Shown here: positions 34,577 through 43,542 of the stretch, in pieces
Numbering within the stretch: the first letter of the stretch is position 1
How the letters are laid out: each line of letters begins with the position of its first letter
Source of the DNA: Kitasatospora cineracea
Lineage (GTDB): Bacteria > Actinomycetota > Actinomycetes > Streptomycetales > Streptomycetaceae
NCBI RefSeq assembly: GCF_003751605.1
Contig: NZ_RJVJ01000001.1
Span: 5,084,001-5,148,000 of the forward strand
DNA: 64,000 nucleotides
Direction: 5' to 3'
The notes under the pieces: model-generated
Told to the model about the DNA's origin: nothing
Databases searched by the model: none
Seen by the model: only the letters and a program-made list of their open reading frames with translations
Position numbers and translations under genes: made by a program

Positions 34577-35584
34577 CTAGACGAGTAGTTCCGAAGTCGG
34601 GTGTCTTTGGCTGTTCTGCTTCGGACATGCGGGGAGGGTGTCCAGGCTTCGGGTTGTGACGACCGAAGAGCTGGACACCCTCCTGACGGCACTCTACGTG
34701 TGGATCGATGATCATCTGCCTCGAACGCGCTGGTTGGGGCGCCCGCCGCGGCTGACGGACTCGGAACTGGTGTGCCTGGCCGTGGCCCAGGTGCTGCTGG
34801 GCTTCCACTCCGAGGCCCGCTGGATCCGCTTCGCCCGCGCCCGCCTGCGCGGCATGTTCCCGCACCTGCCCGAACGCCCCGGCTACAACAAGCGCCTGCG
34901 CGCCGCGCGCCCGCTGCTCCAGCAGGCGATCCGCGACCTGGCCCGGGACACCGACCTGTGGGCGGACCCGGTGTGGATCACCGACTCCACACCCGTGGAG
35001 TGCGGCCGCTCCCGCGACACCGTGCGCCGCTCGGCCCTGGCCGGGTGGGCCGGCTACGGCTACAGCCGCTCGCACTCACGCTGGTTCTGGGGCCTGAAAC
35101 TGCACCTGGTCTGCACCCCGGCCGGACTCCCCGTCACCTGGGCCCTGGCCAGTCCGAAGGTCGACGAACGCGAGGTGTTGGCCGCCCTCGTCGAAACCGA
35201 ACCCGGCCTCGCGCGAGAGCGGCCCGGCCTGCTGATCCTCGCCGACAAGGGCTACGTCTCCGCCGAACTCGACCGCTTCCTCGAACAGCACGGCATCACG
35301 CTGCTGCGGCCGTCCTACCGCAACCGAACCCCACGCCCCGGGGAAGGGCTGCTGAAGTCCGTCCGCCAGCTGATCGAGTCCGTCAACGACACCCTCAAGG
35401 GCCAACTCGGCCTCGAACAGCACGGCGGACGCACCATCGAGGGCCTCGGCGCCCGAGTCGGCCAACGGCTACTCGCGATGACCTGCGCGATCTGGCACAA
35501 CCGGGCCACCGGCCAACCCGTCACACGCTCGTTGATCGCCTACGACCACTGACCGACTAACCGACTTCGGAACTACTCGTCTAG
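34577..35584 (+). mobile_element. Complete IS982-family insertion sequence
   Basis: 1008 bp bounded by perfect inverted repeats. The inner 20 bp of the left end is ACGAGTAGTTCCGAAGTCGG (34581-34600), and the right end at 35561-35580 is its exact complement. A further CTAG at each outer end (34577-34580, 35581-35584) is self-complementary, so it is either part of the repeats or a 4-bp target duplication. It has one intact transposase gene. The right end abuts the GH27 pseudogene, whose 5' end it may have removed. Confidence 0.9.
34638..35552 (+). CDS. IS982-family transposase
   Basis: 304 residues, full length. Family motifs: PRLTDSELVCLAVAQVLLGF, FPHLPERPGYNKRLRAA, the first catalytic Asp in WITDSTPVECGRSRDTVRRS, GYGYSRSHSRWFWGLKLHL, ADKGYVS (second Asp) and IESVNDTLKGQL (final Glu). 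Both this and the perfect ends show that the element is probably still active or recently was. A GTG at 34656 is an alternative start 18 bases on. Confidence 0.9.
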   Translation: MSRLRVVTTEELDTLLTALYVWIDDHLPRTRWLGRPPRLTDSELVCLAVAQVLLGFHSEARWIRFARARLRGMFPHLPERPGYNKRLRAARPLLQQAIRDLARDTDLWADPVWITDSTPVECGRSRDTVRRSALAGWAGYGYSRSHSRWFWGLKLHLVCTPAGLPVTWALASPKVDEREVLAALVETEPGLARERPGLLILADKGYVSAELDRFLEQHGITLLRPSYRNRTPRPGEGLLKSVRQLIESVNDTLKGQLGLEQHGGRTIEGLGARVGQRLLAMTCAIWHNRATGQPVTRSLIAYDH

Positions 35585-35604
35585 CACTCTCATGCGCAAA
35601 GATG

Positions 35605-36940
35605 CTTGAAACTCGCTGGTCTCGTACTGGCCCCGCAGGCGGCACGGGCGACGCCTGCCGCCACGTCCCCGTCGGGCAGCATGCTGGCCGTCACCCGCCG
35701 ATGGGCTTCAACAACTGGGCCTGCTTCGGCTGTTCGGCCGACAACCCGAACCGCGGCGACGTCGGCCCGCCCGAGGGCCTGTTCCTCGCGCAGGACGCCG
35801 GCCTGTTCGCCTCCTGGGGCGTGGACTACGTCAAGCCTCGACGGCTGCAACATGCCGGCCGCCGACAACAACCTCGTCGGCTACTCCGGGAACCACGCCG
35901 CGTTCGGCAGCGCGCTCAAGAACAACGTCGGCCACCGCGACATCGTCTTCTCCGAGTCCGCCCCGCCTACTTCCCCATCGGCCCCACCGGACTCGGCCCC
36001 TGGCGCTCCGACCTCGAAGCACCCACCAGCAGCGGCCTGCTCTGGCGCAGCGGCTACGACGTGAAGACGGCCCACGCCGCAGGCAGCGCCTGGAACAAGA
36101 CCGGCAACCAGGCCGGTGTGCTGACCCAGTACGCCTACAACACCGACCTGGTCCGCTCCTCCGGCCCCGGGAACCGGAACGACCCCGACTTCCTGATCCC
36201 GGACCAGCTGAGCACGGCGGAGACCCGCAGTCAGACCGCCCTCTACGCGGTCACCTCCTCCCCGCTGATCCTGAGCACCGACGTCACCGCCCTCTCGGGG
36301 GCGGAGCTCTCCGCCCCCGAGAGGGCGGTGACGTCGACCAGGACCCGCTCGGCGCCGGAGCAGCGTGGACGGGCGACGGCCCGCCAACGCGACCACCGGC
36401 ATCGAACTGGTGGCCGAACCGCTCTCCGGCGGCAGCCTCGGCGACATCGCCGGCCACGACAACGCGATGCTGAAGACCACCCCGAACGGCTCGTGCACCC
36501 CGCCCACGCCCACCAATCTGATCTCCGCCAGCCCACCGGCATCAGCAACTCCCCGGTCTGCCTGGAGCGCTACGCCACCACCGCCTGCGCCACTCCGGTT
36601 GACCTCGCCGACTGCGCCACCTGCCCGGACGGCAAGCTCGTCGGCTTCCTCGGCGGCAGCTGTTCCCGCACCGGCACCCTGGCCTTCACCGACGTCCAGG
36701 TGGCCACCCCCGGCACCTACCGCTTGCAGATCGGCTACGTCAACGGGGGCTCCACGGCCCGGACCGACCACCTCGCCGTCAACGGCGGCCCCGCGGCGCC
36801 AATCGTCCTTGCCGGCAACGGCAGTTGGACCACCCTGCAGTCCGCGCTGGTCGCGGTCAGCCTGCACACCAGAACCAGCAATCGCCATCGGCAACCCCAT
36901 CGGCTGGGCAGCCTCCATCTCCACCCCAACCATCTGACCC
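35605..36940 (+). pseudogene. GH27 alpha-galactosidase with carbohydrate-binding tail, multiply broken
   Basis: Parts of a secreted alpha-galactosidase appear in all three frames: PPMGFNNWACFGCSADNPNRGDV, then YVK and LDGCNMPAADNNLVGYSGNHAAF (catalytic nucleophile region KLDGC split by a one-base shift), then GLGPWRSDLEAP, GPGNRNDPDFLI (acid/base region), SQTALYAVTSSPLILSTDVTAL and DVDQDPLGAGA, followed by a CBM-like tail (TGTLAFTDVQVATPGTYRLQIGYVNGG). At least four frameshifts and a perfect inverted repeat at 36280-36335 separate them. It begins right at the IS982 right end, which probably cut the signal peptide. A true pseudogene. Confidence 0.85.
36280..36335. repeat. Perfect inverted repeat (26-bp arms, 4-base loop) inside the alpha-galactosidase remnant
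   Basis: Left arm 36280-36305 begins GACGTCACCGCCCTCTCGGG; the right arm 36310-36335 is its exact complement; loop GCTC. The left arm is the normal GH27 coding sequence (STDVTALSGAEL), and normal sequence (VDQDPLG) resumes straight after the right arm, so the right arm has replaced the piece between. This looks like a template-switch event. Confidence 0.92.
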
Positions 36941-37048
36941 GTGCGACCACCGCCGTTCCGTTCCGGCCGCAGTAATTAGTGTCAAGGGCTCGATCAATGG
37001 CTCTCCGGCCTGCACGGCCGTGGCCCGGCGCTGGCTAGGATCTCGGCC

Positions 37049-38263
37049 ATGGCAAACGGCGGCCTCACCCCACTGATGCGCGACGTCCGGGACCGGAACC
37101 TGGCCGCGCTGCTGCGGCACGTCGTGGCCTGCGGCCCGACCGGGCGCAAGCAGCTGGGGCGGGCCACCGGGCTGAGCTTCACCACCGTCACCCGGCTGGC
37201 CGGGAACCTGGTGGCGGCCGGGATCCTGGCCGAGCTCCCGCCGCCGGCGCGGACCGGGCAGGCCGGACGGGCCGCCGGGCGCCCGGAGATCCCGCTGGGG
37301 TTCGCGGACCGCGGCCGGTTCGTCGTCGGGGCGCACATCCACGCCCGCCGGGTGACCGCGACGGTCTTCGACCTGGCCGGCGCGGAGGCCGGCTCCTTCG
37401 AGGTGAACTGCACCTCGGCCCAGCCGGAGACGGTGGTGGCCGCGGCGGTGGCGGCGACCGGCCTGGCGCTCGGGTCGGTGCCGGCCGGGCAGGTCCTGGG
37501 GATCGGGCTGGCCACCGGGGGCACGGTCGACGCGGAGACCGGACGCGTCGTGGACAGCCCCCAACTCGGCTGGCGCGACGTCGACCTGGGCACCCCCTTC
37601 GCCCGGTTCGGCGTCCCGGTGCTGATCGACAACTCGGTGCGCTGCTTCGCGCTCGCCCCGCTGTGGGACGCCGCCGCCCCGGCGGCCGACAGCACGCTGA
37701 CGGTCTTCGTGGCCAACGTGGTCGGCGCCGCACTGGTGGTGAACCGGACGCTGCACCGCGGGCCGGGCGCCTCGGCCGGGGAGATCGCCCACCTTCCGGT
37801 GCCGGACGGCCCGGGGACGCCCTGCCCGTGCGGGCGCACCGACTGCCTCGGCGTGGTGGCCACCAACCGGGCCCTGCACGCCCGGGCCGTCGAGGCCGGG
37901 CTGCTGGCCGCGGACACGCCGTGGGCGGAGGTGCTCCGCGACGACCTCGACGGCGTGCCGGGGGAGGGGCTGCGGATGCTGCGGCAGGAGCGGGCCCGGG
38001 TGCTCGGCGAGGCGGTCGGCTTCCTCCAGGAGTTCTACAACCCGGAGTTGACGGTCGTCGCGGGCTACCTCGGCACCCCGGGGGACGTCGACCTGTGCCT
38101 GGCCGCGGTGCGGGCGCGCACCGCCCGGACCTCGGCCGGCACCCGCTGCCGGGTCGAGCACCGGGACGCGGTCGGCACGAGCTGGGATCGGGCCTCCGCC
38201 GCCCTGGTGCTGGACGACTTCCTGCGCCGCCCGACCGCCTACGAGGCCGCGCTGCTCGACTGA
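37049..38263 (+). CDS. ROK-family transcriptional regulator
   Basis: 404 residues. N-terminal winged HTH (RHVVACGPTGRKQLGRATGLSFTTVTRLAGNLVAAGIL), then the ROK/ASKHA sugar-binding fold: VVGAHIHARRVTATVFDL, GIGLATGG, PVLIDNSVRCFAL (usual DNDxN with changes) and the zinc motif CPCGRTDCLG. It normally binds a sugar and releases its operator. The start is ATG 37049; TAGGAT at 37036 may be a -10 or a weak ribosome binding site. It precedes the ABC transporter operon by 150 bp and probably controls it through 38322-38333, though a HutC regulator further on is a rival. Confidence 0.9.
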   Translation: MANGGLTPLMRDVRDRNLAALLRHVVACGPTGRKQLGRATGLSFTTVTRLAGNLVAAGILAELPPPARTGQAGRAAGRPEIPLGFADRGRFVVGAHIHARRVTATVFDLAGAEAGSFEVNCTSAQPETVVAAAVAATGLALGSVPAGQVLGIGLATGGTVDAETGRVVDSPQLGWRDVDLGTPFARFGVPVLIDNSVRCFALAPLWDAAAPAADSTLTVFVANVVGAALVVNRTLHRGPGASAGEIAHLPVPDGPGTPCPCGRTDCLGVVATNRALHARAVEAGLLAADTPWAEVLRDDLDGVPGEGLRMLRQERARVLGEAVGFLQEFYNPELTVVAGYLGTPGDVDLCLAAVRARTARTSAGTRCRVEHRDAVGTSWDRASAALVLDDFLRRPTAYEAALLD

Positions 38264-38321
38264 CCGGCGGCCGGGTGAACCCGTGGTGTCCGGAGGCGGT
38301 CCAGCTCTCTTTTCCCGACAC

Positions 38322-38333
38322 TTGTCTAGCCAA
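38322..38333. promoter_or_regulatory. Candidate operator upstream of the ABC transporter operon
   Basis: TTGTCTAGCCAA, 81 bp before the substrate-binding protein start. It matches the palindrome TTGTCTAGACAG at 49293-49304 at 10 of 12 positions. A TTGACA hexamer follows at 38338. Confidence 0.6.
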
Positions 38334-38413
38334 CTTATTGACATGCATTCGTCGACCCCCGGACACTCGACCCGCCCCACCGGTCCCCGGTGCCCCGCAG
38401 AGCGGAGGAGAGC

Positions 38414-40165
38414 ATGCCCGACCGACCCGCACCGCGCCCCCCGCGATTCCCCCGCCCCCCACGGTTCCCGCCGTCGCGCACGCTCGTCCTCGCCCTCGTC
38501 CTCGCCTGCACCGCCCCGGCCGCCGGCTGCACGACAGCGGGCCCGGACCCGGCCGGGGACGGGGCCGCCGGCCCGCGGCGCGGCGGCACCCTCACCGTTC
38601 TCGGGCAGAGCGGCGAACTCCGCCAGCTCGACCCGGCCCGCAGCTACGAGCAGGCGTCGCTGACCGTGCTGCCCCTCATCGTCCGCTCGCTCACCATGAC
38701 CGCCCCCACCGGCGGCACCACCCCCGACGGCTACCCCGCCGAGGCCGTGGTCGGCGACCTCGCCACCGACGCGGGCACCCCGACCGACGGCGGGCGCACC
38801 TGGACGTACCACCTGCGCCCCGGCACCCGCTACGAGAACGGCGCGCCGATCACCGCGCAGGACATCAAGCGCGGCGTGGAACGCTCCTTCGAGCCCGAGC
38901 TCACCGGCGGCCCGCCCTACGCCCGGCAGTGGCTGGCCGGCGCGGAGCACTACCGGGGCCCGACCGCGGACGGCCCCCTCGCCTCGATCGAGACCCCCGA
39001 CCCCGCCACCGTCGTCTTCCGGCTCTCCCGGCCGGTCGCGGACTTCGACCACTTCGCCGGCTACCCGCTGTTCGGCGGCGTCCCCGCCGACGCCGACACC
39101 GGCCCCTCCTACCGTGACCACCCGCCGGCCTCCGGCCCCTACCGGGTCGCCTCCTACCAGGCCGGCAAGGAACTCCGGCTGGTCCGCAACCCCGCCTGGG
39201 ACCCGGCGACCGACCCGCACCGCAAGGCCTACCCCGACCGGATCGACTACCTGCTCGGCCTCGACGCCTCGGTGGTCAACCAGCGGCTGATCGCCGCCCG
39301 GGGCTCCGACCGCGACGCCATCGAGCTCAAGACCACGGTGGACGCCGCCCACGTCGCGCAGGTCCTCGACGACCCCCGGGTCGCGGCCCGCAGCCGCAGC
39401 CGCCTGCACGCCGCCTTCAGCTACCTGGTCCTGAACAACTCCGCCCCGCCGTTCGACGACCCGCGGGTCCGCCGGGCGGTGCAGTACGCGATCGACCGGC
39501 GCGCCGTGCTGACCGCCGCCGGCGGTACCCGGGTGGGCGAGCCGACCAGCACCCTGCTGCCCGCGGGCGTCCCCGGTCACACCCCCTTCGACCTCTACCC
39601 GGCGCCCCCCGGCGGCTCGCCCGGGCAGGCCGCCGAACTGCTCCGGCAGGCCGGCGCCCCCCACCCGGCGGTCACCATGGACGTCCGCAGCGACGACCCG
39701 TCCGCGGTGGCCCAGGCCGAGGCCGTCCAGGGCGCACTGGCCAGGGCCGGGATCACCGTCTCGCTGCGCGGCGTGCCGGGCGCGGCCTACTACCCGACGA
39801 TCTCCGACCGGGCCACCGCACCCCAACTGGCCCTCTCCAGCTGGGGATGCGACTGGCCGTCACCCGCCGCCTGCCTGCCGCCGCTGTTCGACGGCCGGCT
39901 GATCCGGCCGGGGGCGAACAACGACCCGGCGATGTTCGACGACCCCGCCGTCGACCGCCGCATCGACGAGATCGGCGCCGTCGGCTCCCCGGACCAGGCC
40001 GCACCGCTGTACGGCGCGCTGGACGAGCAGATCATGCGCCTGGCCCCGGTCGTCCCGCTCTACCAGCACCGCAACCTCTACGTCACCGGCCCCGGGGTGC
40101 ACGGCACCTTCGTCTCCGTGCAGGGCGCGCTCAGCCTGACCGACATCTGGGTGGAGGGCCGGTGA
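38414..40165 (+). CDS. ABC transporter substrate-binding lipoprotein (peptide/nickel class, SBP_bac_5)
   Basis: 583 residues. Start ATG 38414 behind GGAGGAG. A long Pro/Arg-rich N-terminus leads to a lipoprotein signal ending PAAGC. SBP_bac_5 features: GGTLTVLGQSGELRQLDPARSY, TYHLRPGTRYENGAPITAQDIKRGVERSF, PASGPYRVASYQ, VRRAVQYAIDRRAVL and the C-terminal DVRSDDPSAVAQAEAVQ. It binds oligopeptides or similar solutes outside the membrane and delivers them to the two permeases that follow. Next gene overlaps by four bases (GTGA). Confidence 0.93.
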   Translation: MPDRPAPRPPRFPRPPRFPPSRTLVLALVLACTAPAAGCTTAGPDPAGDGAAGPRRGGTLTVLGQSGELRQLDPARSYEQASLTVLPLIVRSLTMTAPTGGTTPDGYPAEAVVGDLATDAGTPTDGGRTWTYHLRPGTRYENGAPITAQDIKRGVERSFEPELTGGPPYARQWLAGAEHYRGPTADGPLASIETPDPATVVFRLSRPVADFDHFAGYPLFGGVPADADTGPSYRDHPPASGPYRVASYQAGKELRLVRNPAWDPATDPHRKAYPDRIDYLLGLDASVVNQRLIAARGSDRDAIELKTTVDAAHVAQVLDDPRVAARSRSRLHAAFSYLVLNNSAPPFDDPRVRRAVQYAIDRRAVLTAAGGTRVGEPTSTLLPAGVPGHTPFDLYPAPPGGSPGQAAELLRQAGAPHPAVTMDVRSDDPSAVAQAEAVQGALARAGITVSLRGVPGAAYYPTISDRATAPQLALSSWGCDWPSPAACLPPLFDGRLIRPGANNDPAMFDDPAVDRRIDEIGAVGSPDQAAPLYGALDEQIMRLAPVVPLYQHRNLYVTGPGVHGTFVSVQGALSLTDIWVEGR

Positions 40166-41067
40166 CCCCGCCCACGCCCCCGGCGCCCCCCGCCCCGGTG
40201 TGGCAGCGCCTGCGTCGCGACCGGGTCGCCACGGCCTGCGCCGCGCTGCTCCTGCTGCTCGTCCTGGCCGCGCTCGCCGCACCCCTGGTCACCGCGCTCA
40301 CCGGCCACCCGCCCGACCAGCTCCACCCGGAGCGGCTCGACCCCGACCGCGGCGGCCTGCCGCTCGGCCCGGCCGGCGGGATCGGCACCGGCTTCTGGCT
40401 CGGCGTCGAACCGGGCACCGGACGGGACCTGCTCAGCCGGGCCGTCCACGGCGCCCGGGTCTCACTGGCGGTGGCGTTCGGCGCCGCCGCGCTGACCGCA
40501 CTGCTCGGCACGGCGGCGGGCCTGTGCGCCGGCTACTTCGGCGGCCGGGTGGACGCGGCCCTCGGCCGGCTGACGGACCTCTTCCTCTGCTTCCCCGCGC
40601 TCGTCTCGATGATCGCGCTGGCCGCCGTGCTGCCCGACCTGCCGCGGCTGCCGCTGCTGATCGGACTGCTCAGCGCCTTCGCCTGGCCCGCCCTGGCCCG
40701 CCTGGTGCGCGCCGAGACCATCACCCTGTGCGGGCAGGGGTTCGTGGAAGCGGCCGAGGCGGCCGGCCGCAGCCCCCGCTCGGTCCTGCTGCGCGAACTG
40801 CTGCCCCACCTGGCCGCCCCGCTCTCGGTCCACACCGCCCTGGCGGTGCCCGCCTTCATCGAGACCGAGGCCGCCCTCTCCTTCCTCGGCCTCGGCGTCC
40901 AACCGCCCACCGCCTCCTGGGGCCAGATGCTCTCCACCGCGGCGCCATGGCTCACCACCGACCCCGAGTACGCCCTCGTCCCCGGCACCCTGCTGCTGCT
41001 CACCACGCTCTCCTGCCACCTGCTCGGCGACGGCCTGCGGGCCGCCCTCGACCCGCGGGGCCGCTGA
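40162..41067 (+). CDS. ABC transporter permease, DppC/OppC type
   Basis: 301 residues, GTG start overlapping the previous stop (GTGA). Membrane helices include ACAALLLLLVLAALAAPLVTAL (N-terminal) and ALLGTAAGLCAGYFGG; the transporter EAA loop is EAAEAAGRSPRSVLLRELLPHL. GTDxxGRDLLSR-type motif is GVEPGTGRDLLSRAVHGARVS, which marks the C-type subunit. Works with the next permease. Confidence 0.92.
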   Translation: MTPPTPPAPPAPVWQRLRRDRVATACAALLLLLVLAALAAPLVTALTGHPPDQLHPERLDPDRGGLPLGPAGGIGTGFWLGVEPGTGRDLLSRAVHGARVSLAVAFGAAALTALLGTAAGLCAGYFGGRVDAALGRLTDLFLCFPALVSMIALAAVLPDLPRLPLLIGLLSAFAWPALARLVRAETITLCGQGFVEAAEAAGRSPRSVLLRELLPHLAAPLSVHTALAVPAFIETEAALSFLGLGVQPPTASWGQMLSTAAPWLTTDPEYALVPGTLLLLTTLSCHLLGDGLRAALDPRGR

Positions 41068-41068
41068 G

Positions 41069-42067
41069 GTGGGCCGCTACCTGCTGTCCCGGCTGGCGGC
41101 CGCGGCGGCCACCCTGCTGGCGGTGTGCGCCACCGTGTTCGCGGTCTTCCAGGTCTTCCCCGCCGCCCCCGCGCAGGCGATCTGCGGCAAGGGCTGCAGC
41201 CCCGGGACCATCGCCTCGATCAACCGCGCCCTCGGCCTCGACCGGCCGCTGCCCGAACGGTTCGCCTCCTACCTCACCGGCATCGTGACCGGCCGCGACT
41301 ACGGCACCGGGCCGCACCCGGTGCACTGCTCCTTCCCCTGCCTGGGCTTCTCGTTCCAGGACGGCGCGACCGTCACCTCGCTGCTCGGGAGCCGACTGGC
41401 CGTCAGCGCCTCCGTCGCGCTCGGCGCCGCCGTGCTCTTCCTGACCGGTGGCGTGCTGGTCGGCACGGCCGCCGCCCTGCGCCCCGGCAGCCGCCTGGAC
41501 CGCGGGCTGATGACGGCCGTGCTCGCCGCCTCGGCCCCGCCGGCCTTCCTGACCGCCCTCGTCCTGACCGCGCTGCTCCCCGGTCGGCTCGGTGTGCTCC
41601 CCTACCCGCAGTACACGCCGCTCACCGACGCGCCCGCCGCGTGGTGCCGGGGCCTGCTGCTGCCCTGGCTCACCCTCGCCGCCGCCTGCACCGCCCCCTA
41701 CGCTCGCCACGTCCGGACCGGGCTCGCGCGGGCGATGGCCGAGGACTACGTCCGCACCGCCCGCGCCAAGGGCGCCGGCCCGCTGCGCACCGCCGTCAAG
41801 CACGGCCTGCGCCCCGCGCTCACCCCGCTGCTGACCCTCTTCGGCCTCCAACTCGCCCGGCTGCTGGGCGGAACCGTCGTCGTGGAGTCGGTCTTCGGCC
41901 TGCCCGGCCTCGGCCACCTGCTCATCCAGGCCGTCGACCAGGCCGACCTCCCCGTCGTGCTGGGCGTCAGCCTGCTCGCGGCGGCGCTGGTGCTGGCCGC
42001 CAACCTGGCGGTCGACCTGCTGCACGCCGCCCTCGACCCGCGGGCCCGCACCGGTGGCGGGAGGTGA
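41069..42067 (+). CDS. ABC transporter permease, DppB/OppB type
   Basis: 332 residues, GTG start one base after the previous TGA. N-terminal helix YLLSRLAAAAATLLAVCATVFAVF, then an unusually Cys-containing periplasmic loop (CGKGCSPG, HCSFPC) and the EAA loop YVRTARAKGAGPLRTAVKHGLRPAL. ETVFGLPGLG motif is VESVFGLPGLGHLL. Forms the translocation pore with the DppC-like subunit. Confidence 0.92.
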   Translation: MGRYLLSRLAAAAATLLAVCATVFAVFQVFPAAPAQAICGKGCSPGTIASINRALGLDRPLPERFASYLTGIVTGRDYGTGPHPVHCSFPCLGFSFQDGATVTSLLGSRLAVSASVALGAAVLFLTGGVLVGTAAALRPGSRLDRGLMTAVLAASAPPAFLTALVLTALLPGRLGVLPYPQYTPLTDAPAAWCRGLLLPWLTLAAACTAPYARHVRTGLARAMAEDYVRTARAKGAGPLRTAVKHGLRPALTPLLTLFGLQLARLLGGTVVVESVFGLPGLGHLLIQAVDQADLPVVLGVSLLAAALVLAANLAVDLLHAALDPRARTGGGR

Positions 42068-43107
42068 GCGGCGCCGCCGCCGGGGGAGGGCCGCAACCGC
42101 TGCTGGAGGTCGCCGACCTGCGGGTGCGCTTCGGCACCGGCCCCGGCGCGGTCCGGGCGGTGGACGGCCTCTCGTTCGAGGTGCGGCCCGGCCGGACCCT
42201 GGGCGTGGCCGGCGAGTCCGGCTCGGGCAAGAGCGCTGCGGCCCTGGCCCTCCTCGGCCTGCACGACCCGCGCTCCACCACCGTCACCGGCACGGTCCGC
42301 TTCGACGGCGCCGACCTGCTGAGCGGCGGCGAACGCGCGCTGCGCGCCGTGCGGGGCGGCCGGGCGGCCATGGTCTTCCAGGACTCGCTGACAGCGCTGC
42401 ACCCCTACTACACCGTCGGCGACCAGGTCGCCGAGGCGTACCGGCTGCACCACCCGGCCTCCCGCCGGCAGGCCCGGCGGCACGCCGTCGACCTGCTCGG
42501 CAGGGTCGGCGTCCCCGACCCGGCCGCCCGCGCCGCCGACCACCCGCACCGGCTGTCCGGCGGCACCCGCCGGCGCGTGCTGCTCGCCCTCGCCCTGGCC
42601 GGCGACCCCGACCTGCTGATCGCCGACGAGCCCACCGCCGGACTCGACACCACCACCCAGGCCGGAATCCTGGAACTCCTGCGGGACCTCCAGCGGGACC
42701 GCGGGACCGCGATCGTCCTGATCAGCCACGACCTGGCCGTCCTGGCCGGGACCGCCCACGACGTGCTGGTGGTGTACGCCGGGCGGGCGGTCGAACAGGC
42801 CCCCGTGCGGCAGCTGTTCCACCATCCCCGCCACCCGTACACCCAGGCCCTGCTGCGCGCCCGGCCGCGGCTCGACGGACCCCGGCCGGACGTGCTGCCC
42901 GCCGTGCCGGGCCGTCCGCCGTCCGCCCGCGACCTGCCCCCGGGCTGCCCGTTCCACCCGCGCTGCGCGGTACGCGAGCAGGCGGGACCGGCCTGCGTGC
43001 GGCAGCAGCCGGCGCTCCTGCCCGTGGGGGAGCGGCACAGCGCGGCCTGCCACCTCCTCACCGGACCGCCGGACGACCGCCCCGCGGGAACCCGCGCCCG
43101 GAGCTGA
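42064..43107 (+). CDS. ABC transporter ATP-binding protein, OppD type
   Basis: 347 residues, GTG overlapping the previous TGA (GTGA). Walker A GESGSGKS, Q-loop VFQDSLTALHPYYTVGDQ, signature LSGGTRRR, Walker B LLIADEPTAGLD and switch His SHDLAVL. The C-terminal peptide-transporter tail has GCPFHPRC and HSAACHL cysteines that bind a 4Fe-4S cluster or zinc. Only this one ATPase is present; the usual partner OppF is not in the window, so it either homodimerises or uses a partner encoded elsewhere. Confidence 0.93.
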   Translation: MSGAAAGGGPQPLLEVADLRVRFGTGPGAVRAVDGLSFEVRPGRTLGVAGESGSGKSAAALALLGLHDPRSTTVTGTVRFDGADLLSGGERALRAVRGGRAAMVFQDSLTALHPYYTVGDQVAEAYRLHHPASRRQARRHAVDLLGRVGVPDPAARAADHPHRLSGGTRRRVLLALALAGDPDLLIADEPTAGLDTTTQAGILELLRDLQRDRGTAIVLISHDLAVLAGTAHDVLVVYAGRAVEQAPVRQLFHHPRHPYTQALLRARPRLDGPRPDVLPAVPGRPPSARDLPPGCPFHPRCAVREQAGPACVRQQPALLPVGERHSAACHLLTGPPDDRPAGTRARS

Positions 43108-43542
43108 TCCACCGCGGCCCGGCGGTAGGCGCGGGCAGCCGGGCTAGACAACCGGGGCGGGTCGCCCGGTCGGGCCGGAGGGCCCCGGGCCGGGGCCCGG
43201 CCGCCCGGCTCCACCGAACCGAACCCGGGCCTCTTCGACGCGGCATCAAACCCCTTGGTGGAAAACCGATCTGACGCCGTCCGGAGCCGGGCCCGACTCC
43301 GGACCGGCCGGACGGGCGGCCCGGTGGTGCGCTGCGGCAGCCGGGGGCAACCGCGGGGCCGAACGGGCGACGTGCGGACGTTGCGCGACGGCCCGGCGCG
43401 AGCCGCGACCCCAGGATGACTAGACAAATCGCCGGAAACACCGCGCCGCCGAGGACCACCGGGTCCGCTCGGCCCGGTGGCCCGGCGAAACGGCCCCGGC
43501 CGGCAGGGCGCCGCCCGGGGAGGACCCTGTGAGGAGACGAAG
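43108..43542. promoter_or_regulatory. Intergenic region with two CTAGACAA sites
   Basis: 435 bp without a gene. CTAGACAA occurs at 43144-43151 and, as GACTAGACAAATC, at 43418-43430; the latter is about 115 bp before the next start and resembles the sites at 38322 and 49293. GGAGGACC and GAGGAGACG lie just before the 43543 start. Likely promoter region of the secreted protein/GH16 unit. Confidence 0.5.
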
